Below, piece after piece: positions 60,318 through 64,000 of a stretch of DNA of 64,000 bases (position 1 is the stretch's first letter; each line of letters opens with the position of its first letter). Source of the DNA: Anaerolineales bacterium (GTDB lineage: Bacteria > Chloroflexota > Anaerolineae > JAAEKA01); NCBI GenBank assembly GCA_020634615.1, contig JACKBI010000017.1, forward strand, positions 1 through 64,000. Direction: 5' to 3'. A program made the position numbers and the translations under genes. The notes under the pieces are model-generated. The model was given only the letters and a program-made list of their open reading frames with translations, was not told the origin of the DNA and did not search any database.

Positions 60318-60565
60318 GCAAGGAGGAAGGAAGGAGCATCATTCGTATTACCGAACGATGACTATATAATAACGCCTGAACCTTAACGGAGGATTAGAGA
60401 AACCTTAGTGTAAGCTAACAGCGCTCCTAATCTACTCGAACTCTCCCCCGTACTCTACGGACTTTCAAACGAGCACGAGGACTAGGATGAGGACAAGTAT
60501 GAGCCCGATTGCTGCTGGCCGCGCTCCTGTGATACAATCCGGGCTGCAAGATACGGAACCGTCTC

Positions 60566-61027
60566 ATGACCGATCCACTCCTCGAAACCTGGCAAATCAA
60601 CGCACGCGTCGTGCTCTATACGTTCGACGCGGTGGACGACGCGGTGTTCGCGTTGCCCGCGCCCGCCAAGGGCCGTAGCGCACCACAGATGTTTGCTCAT
60701 ATCCACGATGTGCGTGTGCTGTGGCTGCAAAGCGGCAAGGCGCTGCCAGAAGAGGTGACCAAGCTGGGCAAGCAGGATGGCTACTACAGAACAACGCTGC
60801 GGGCTGCGCTGGCCGCGTCAGGAGCCGGGATCGACGCCATGGTCGCCCGCTCGCTGGAAACAGGCAATCGCATCCCTGGATTCAAGCCGCACACGTCCGG
60901 GTTCGTCGGCTATCTGATCAGTCACGAGGGCTACCATCTGGGAGAGATCGGTGTGGCGCTGCGCGAGGCCGGCTATCCGCTGGACCGTAAAACATCCTTC
61001 GGTATGTGGGAGTGGGGTGTCCGGTGA
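60566..61027 (+). CDS. DinB family protein
   Basis: This 153-residue protein has the DinB four-helix fold. Conserved histidines occur in MFAHIHDVRVLWLQ and in the C-terminal ISHEGYHLGEIGVALREAGY, the usual metal triad positions. The family includes damage-inducible proteins and metal-dependent thiol transferases. It overlaps the downstream methyltransferase start by 4 nt (GTGA), so the two are translated together. Its precise function is unknown. Confidence 0.85.
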   Translation: MTDPLLETWQINARVVLYTFDAVDDAVFALPAPAKGRSAPQMFAHIHDVRVLWLQSGKALPEEVTKLGKQDGYYRTTLRAALAASGAGIDAMVARSLETGNRIPGFKPHTSGFVGYLISHEGYHLGEIGVALREAGYPLDRKTSFGMWEWGVR

Positions 61028-62130
61028 GCGACCTGTCTGCGCTGCCGCTGGATCGGATCATCGCCGGGGACTGCGTGGAGGCGCTTGACGCGTTGCCGGC
61101 GCGCTCGGTGGATCTGATCTTCGCTGATCCGCCTTACAACCTGCAACTGCGGCAGACGCTCTATCGACCAAACATGACCCAGGTCGACGCCGTGAACGAC
61201 GCCTGGGACCAATTCGCCAGCTTCGCCGAGTACGACGCGTTCAGCCGCGCCTGGCTCGACGCCTGCCGGCGGGTGCTGAAGGACAACGGAAGCATCTGGG
61301 TGATCGGCTCGTACCACAACATTTTCCGCGTTGGTGCGATCATGCAGGACCTGGGCTTCTGGATATTGAACGACATCGCCTGGATCAAGACCAACCCAAT
61401 GCCCAATTTCCGCGGCGTGCGCTTCACCAATGCCCACGAAACGCTGATATGGGCCACCAAAGCGCAAGGCGCGCGCTATACGTTCAATCACCACGCCATG
61501 AAGGCGCTCAACGACGACCTGCAGATGCGCAGCGACTGGCACCTGCCGATCTGCTCAGGCAGCGAGCGCATCCGCGGCGAAAACGGCGAAAAGGCCCACT
61601 CGACGCAGAAGCCGGAAGCGCTGCTCTATCGCGTCATCCAGTCCAGCAGCAACCCGGGCGATGTGGTGCTGGACCCGTTTTTTGGCAGCGGCACCACCGG
61701 CGCAGTTGCCAAACGGTTGCACCGCCGCTGGATAGGCATCGAGCGCGACGCGGGCTACATCCAGGTCGCACAGACACGCATTGACGCTGTGACACCGGAG
61801 CCTTACGATGCCGCCGTGTTCGACGTGCGCGACAAGAAACGCTTGCAGCCGCGCATCGCTTTCGGAACCCTGCTGGAACAAGGACTCTTGCAGCCAGGTC
61901 AGAGCTTGTGGTTTCGTCGGGACGAGGCGCGGGCCGCGCGAGTCAAGCCGGACGGCAAGCTGCGACTGGCCGATGGCTTCGAGGGATCTATCCATCAGGC
62001 TGGCCGGCATTTGATGGCCGGCAGTCCCTGCAACGGCTGGGATCATTGGTATTTTGCAGCGGACGGCGGCCAGTTGCGGCCAATCGACGACCTACGCCAA
62101 GTGGTTCGCAGTCGCCTGCAAAATGAGTAA
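61024..62130 (+). CDS. CcrM-type adenine-specific DNA methyltransferase
   Basis: The product is 368 residues from GTG 61024. The beta-class order of motifs is present, with IV as DPPYNLQL (35-42) and motif I as DPFFGSGTTGAVAKRL near residue 218. WVIGSYHNIFRVGAIMQDLG and NPMPNFRGVRFTNAHETLIW match the alpha-proteobacterial CcrM enzyme closely. The C-terminal RIAFGTLLEQGLLQPGQSLW and CNGWDHWYF form the CcrM-specific DNA-binding domain. The predicted site is GANTC. No cognate endonuclease gene is nearby, so it looks like an orphan methyltransferase. It is coupled to a DinB gene. Confidence 0.93.
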   Translation: MSDLSALPLDRIIAGDCVEALDALPARSVDLIFADPPYNLQLRQTLYRPNMTQVDAVNDAWDQFASFAEYDAFSRAWLDACRRVLKDNGSIWVIGSYHNIFRVGAIMQDLGFWILNDIAWIKTNPMPNFRGVRFTNAHETLIWATKAQGARYTFNHHAMKALNDDLQMRSDWHLPICSGSERIRGENGEKAHSTQKPEALLYRVIQSSSNPGDVVLDPFFGSGTTGAVAKRLHRRWIGIERDAGYIQVAQTRIDAVTPEPYDAAVFDVRDKKRLQPRIAFGTLLEQGLLQPGQSLWFRRDEARAARVKPDGKLRLADGFEGSIHQAGRHLMAGSPCNGWDHWYFAADGGQLRPIDDLRQVVRSRLQNE

Positions 62131-62168
62131 CGCCCCACATTACAAAGTTAGCACAGTAGAGAGGACCC

Positions 62169-62609
62169 ATGGCAAAAGAACTCGTTACCACCATCGATAT
62201 CGCCGCGCCGGCCAGCGCCGTCTGGGCGATCCTGACCGACTTCGACAGCTTCTCCGACTGGAACCCCTTCGTGCGATTGATCCGCGGTGAATTGCGCGAG
62301 GGCGCGGAATTGGAGGTCATGCTGGACACACCTAACCGCAATCCCATGACCTTCAAGCCGAAGCTGGTCAAGCTGACACCGGAGCGCGAGCTGAGCTGGC
62401 TGGGCAAGCTGTGGGGCATCCCCGGGCTGTTCACCGGCGAGCACCGTTTCGAAATCCAGCCCACCGGCGACGCATCGGTGCGTTTCGTGCAATCCGAGCA
62501 CTTCACCGGGCTCTTCCCTCCGTTCATCTGGAACGGCATGGCCGATGACACACGCGACGGCTTTGAAACGATGAACGAGGCGCTCAAGCGGTTGGCGGAG
62601 CAGGGCTAG
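62169..62609 (+). CDS. SRPBCC (START-like) domain protein
   Basis: This 146-residue protein starts with a typical SRPBCC strand (LVTTIDIAAPASAVWAILTD) and helix, DFDSFSDWNPFVRLIRGE, and ends with the long C-terminal helix DDTRDGFETMNEALKRLAEQ. The fold encloses a hydrophobic ligand. It is a polyketide-cyclase/CoxG-like member without visible catalytic residues. It has a GAGAGGA site and lies between ccrM and a GT2 gene. Confidence 0.85.
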   Translation: MAKELVTTIDIAAPASAVWAILTDFDSFSDWNPFVRLIRGELREGAELEVMLDTPNRNPMTFKPKLVKLTPERELSWLGKLWGIPGLFTGEHRFEIQPTGDASVRFVQSEHFTGLFPPFIWNGMADDTRDGFETMNEALKRLAEQG

Positions 62610-62617
62610 ACATCGCG

Positions 62618-63310
62618 ATGGATGCTGCCGCTCAGCCGCGGGTTCTCGCGCTGATTCCCGCCTACAACGAATCGGCGCGCATCGCACCGGTGATCGCAAG
62701 CGCGCTGCGCCAGTTGCCCGTGCTGGTGGTGGACGACGGCTCGAAGGACGACACGGCCGCGCTTGCTGAAACGGCCGGAGCAACCGTCCTGCGCCAGGTT
62801 CCCAACCAGGGTAAGGGCGCTGCGCTGCGGGCCGGCATGACCTGGGCGTTAGCGCACGGCTTCGACGCGGTAATCACCCTGGACGCCGACGGACAGCACG
62901 ACCCGGCGGAGATACCGGCGTTCCTGGCGTGTTACGCCGAGACCGCCGCCGACCTGATCATCGGCGCGCGCGATTTTGGGCAGATGCCAGCGGTGCGGCG
63001 AGTTTCCAACACCGTCGGACGCTGGAGCTTCTCCTGGGCGCTGGGGCAACCGGTGCAGGACAACCAGTCCGGCTATCGCCTGCTCAGCCGGCGAATGATG
63101 GAAGCCGTGCTTGGCAGCAGCGAGCACGGCTTCGAGTTCGAGGTTGAGATGATCGTGACCTGTGTGCAGCTTGGCTACGCGTTAGGGTGGGTACCGATTC
63201 GCACGATCTACGCCGGCGAAACCAGCCATATCGACCCGTGGACGCATGCCAGCAACTGGGTGCGGCTGGTGCGCCAGACGCGGCAGAAGATGCGTGCTGG
63301 GTCGGCGTAA
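62618..63310 (+). CDS. Glycosyltransferase family 2 (polyprenyl-phosphate type)
   Basis: This 230-residue soluble GT-A enzyme begins VLALIPAYNESARIAPVIAS, has VVDDGSKDDTAALAETAGAT, the donor motif VITLDADGQHDPAEI and QDNQSGYRLLSRRMMEAVLG. It has no C-terminal membrane helix, so it resembles the shorter dolichol-phosphate-mannose-synthase-like group. It may charge a polyprenyl phosphate. It starts 8 nt after the SRPBCC gene. Confidence 0.88.
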   Translation: MDAAAQPRVLALIPAYNESARIAPVIASALRQLPVLVVDDGSKDDTAALAETAGATVLRQVPNQGKGAALRAGMTWALAHGFDAVITLDADGQHDPAEIPAFLACYAETAADLIIGARDFGQMPAVRRVSNTVGRWSFSWALGQPVQDNQSGYRLLSRRMMEAVLGSSEHGFEFEVEMIVTCVQLGYALGWVPIRTIYAGETSHIDPWTHASNWVRLVRQTRQKMRAGSA

Positions 63311-63321
63311 AACGTGATGTG

Positions 63322-64000
63322 TCAACTACGCAACGCTGCAGCGGCGGCCGCCAGCATCACATCCATCGGCGGATTCAGGCCCGTCCACATCTCGAACGCG
63401 GCCGCGCCCTGTGCGACCAGCATCGCCAGCCCGCCTTGGGTCGCACAGCCGGCTGCGGCCGCCTGGCGCAGGAAGCGCGTTTCTTCAGGCCGGTAGACCA
63501 GGTCGTAGACCAGCGCGCCGGGCGGAAATGGCAGATCATCGGGCCAGGGGGACGCGTCCGCGTTGGGCCACATGCCGACGGGGGTGGTGTTGACGATGAG
63601 GTCGAATGGGAAATGGGAAATGGGAAATGGCGAATTGGTGAATTGGTGAATTGTCAATGCGGGGGCGAGCGCAGCAACATGGTGGGCCAGTTCGGCGGCG
63701 CGATCGGGGGTGCGATTCCAGATGGCAAGCTGGCTGACGCCGCGCATCGCCAGCGCATAGGCCACCGCGCGCGCCGACCCGCCCGCGCCCAGCAGCAGCG
63801 CTGACTTGCCCGCCAGCTCGAACCCGCGAGCCTCCAACGGGTGCAAGAACCCCAACCAGTCGGTGTTGTCGCCGCGCAAAACCGTAAAACGATTTCCCAA
63901 ATCGTTGCTGGCGGCCTCAGCAGACAACGATTTGGAAAATCGTTCTACGATGACCGTGTTGACTGCGCCGATAGCACGCGCGGCGTCGCTGAGGTCGTCC
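63322..64000 (-). CDS. aroE: Shikimate dehydrogenase, 5' end outside window
   Basis: About 226 residues are seen, ending at 63322. It reduces 3-dehydroshikimate with NADPH. AIGAVNTVIVE..GDNTDWLGFL is the substrate-binding region, LLLGAGGSARAVAYALAMRG the nucleotide loop, and DLIVNTTPVGMWPNADASPW the NTTPxGM motif. Two in-frame insertions are visible. ERFSKSLSAEAASNDLGNRF comes from a 19-bp inverted repeat (63889-63943), and TIHQFTNSPFPISHFPF comes from GGGAAAT and TGAATTGG repeats (63606-63656). The active-site residues are kept, so the enzyme is probably functional. Confidence 0.93.
   Translation of the reverse strand, partial: DDLSDAARAIGAVNTVIVERFSKSLSAEAASNDLGNRFTVLRGDNTDWLGFLHPLEARGFELAGKSALLLGAGGSARAVAYALAMRGVSQLAIWNRTPDRAAELAHHVAALAPALTIHQFTNSPFPISHFPFDLIVNTTPVGMWPNADASPWPDDLPFPPGALVYDLVYRPEETRFLRQAAAAGCATQGGLAMLVAQGAAAFEMWTGLNPPMDVMLAAAAAALRS
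63606..63656. repeat. Short-period repeats inside aroE
   Basis: GGGAAAT repeated three times (from 63608) and the 8-nt unit GAATTGGT repeated twice with a third partial copy (63632-63650). In frame within aroE. Confidence 0.72.
63889..63943. repeat. Palindromic insertion inside aroE
   Basis: ACGATTTCCCAAATCGTTG (63889-63907) and CAACGATTTGGAAAATCGT (63925-63943) are inverted with one mismatch and enclose 17 nt. It encodes a segment absent from typical AroE between AVNTV and the GDNTD motif. Confidence 0.75.

Larger units (their letters stand above)
60139..60565. other. Unexplained intergenic region with hairpins and terminators
   Basis: No gene is supported in these 427 bases. The part 60360-60480 is distinctly AT-richer than the genome. 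Besides the ecfS promoter it holds two minus-strand terminator-like hairpins (60241-60262 and 60276-60317), an imperfect palindrome (60338-60359, ATCATTCG/CGAACGAT) and a TATAAT at 60365-60370 on the plus strand without a good -35. A weak plus promoter (TTGCTG 60509-60514, TACAAT 60533-60538) may serve the DinB gene. A small RNA on either strand is possible but not shown. Confidence 0.4.

Noticed and set aside
60139..60480. Vitamin riboswitch before ecfS
   Set aside because: No TPP, cobalamin, FMN or other conserved riboswitch core was recognised, and the predicted transcript start leaves only about 55 nt of leader.

Overview
This 64 kb window is a high-GC bacterial chromosome segment with densely packed, often overlapping genes. 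Protein content suggests a Chloroflexota lineage (Anaerolineae/Caldilineae-like). The supporting features are a fused two-domain EcfA ATPase, a valine T-box leader, EF-P with arginine at the loop tip, several leaderless promoters, and heptanucleotide repeats scattered between and inside genes. The assignment is inferred from gene content and style; no rRNA is present to confirm it.

Layout. 1-3376 (-) is the 5' part of a very large secreted beta-propeller protein that runs off the window. 3699-11658 holds housekeeping and repair-type genes: acyP-pcm, GNAT and NUDIX, a coiled-coil membrane protein, an ABC-F ATPase, a HAD phosphatase, a class II aldolase-like protein and a DinB-like protein. 11814-16533 (-) is a promoter, a valine T-box leader, two SAM methyltransferases and valS. 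16617-34526 is mainly one long minus-strand surface-polysaccharide locus: glycosyltransferases, two sugar aminotransferases, sugar acyltransferases, two SDR enzymes, a sugar nucleotidyltransferase, a Wzx-type flippase and sulfotransferases. It ends with uridine kinase and a ResB-like protein. After tRNA-Thr(CGT) and efp, the locus resumes at 36948-44462 with a small EamA-type transporter, another sulfotransferase, a hicAB toxin-antitoxin pair, an O-antigen ligase, a B12-binding radical SAM protein, a membrane GT2 and a sugar acetyltransferase. 44664-49515 carries a Zn-ribbon NUDIX hydrolase, a SulP-STAS-rhodanese fusion, a GlpX-like protein and an SGNH hydrolase. 49698-55834 is cydABDC, encoding cytochrome bd oxidase and its assembly exporter. 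56061-60138 (-) has a GIY-YIG nuclease gene flanked by palindromes, a MutT-type hydrolase and a complete ECF vitamin-type transporter (T, fused A-A', S). 60566-64000 has a DinB protein coupled to a CcrM-type GANTC methyltransferase, an SRPBCC protein, a GT2 and the 3' part of aroE.

The most unusual content is the repeat landscape. Five inverted-repeat elements (4671, 17628, 20696, 34790, 52156) each sit at the 3' end of a gene and show paired base changes between their arms. A second group of degenerate heptanucleotide repeats, often arranged as imperfect palindromes, lies between genes, supplies stop codons, and is inserted in frame in valS, an ABC-F protein, a radical SAM protein, EcfA and aroE. 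One copy lies in the linker of the T-box leader. Further palindrome families occur at 8989-9125, 43522-43702 and 55856-56486.

Gene functions fit a cell that makes a sulfated, acetylated surface glycan, respires oxygen at low tension through cytochrome bd, and imports a vitamin through an ECF transporter. Several enzymes have substitutions at key catalytic positions (the class II aldolase, GlpX, and the second EcfA domain), which suggests altered function.
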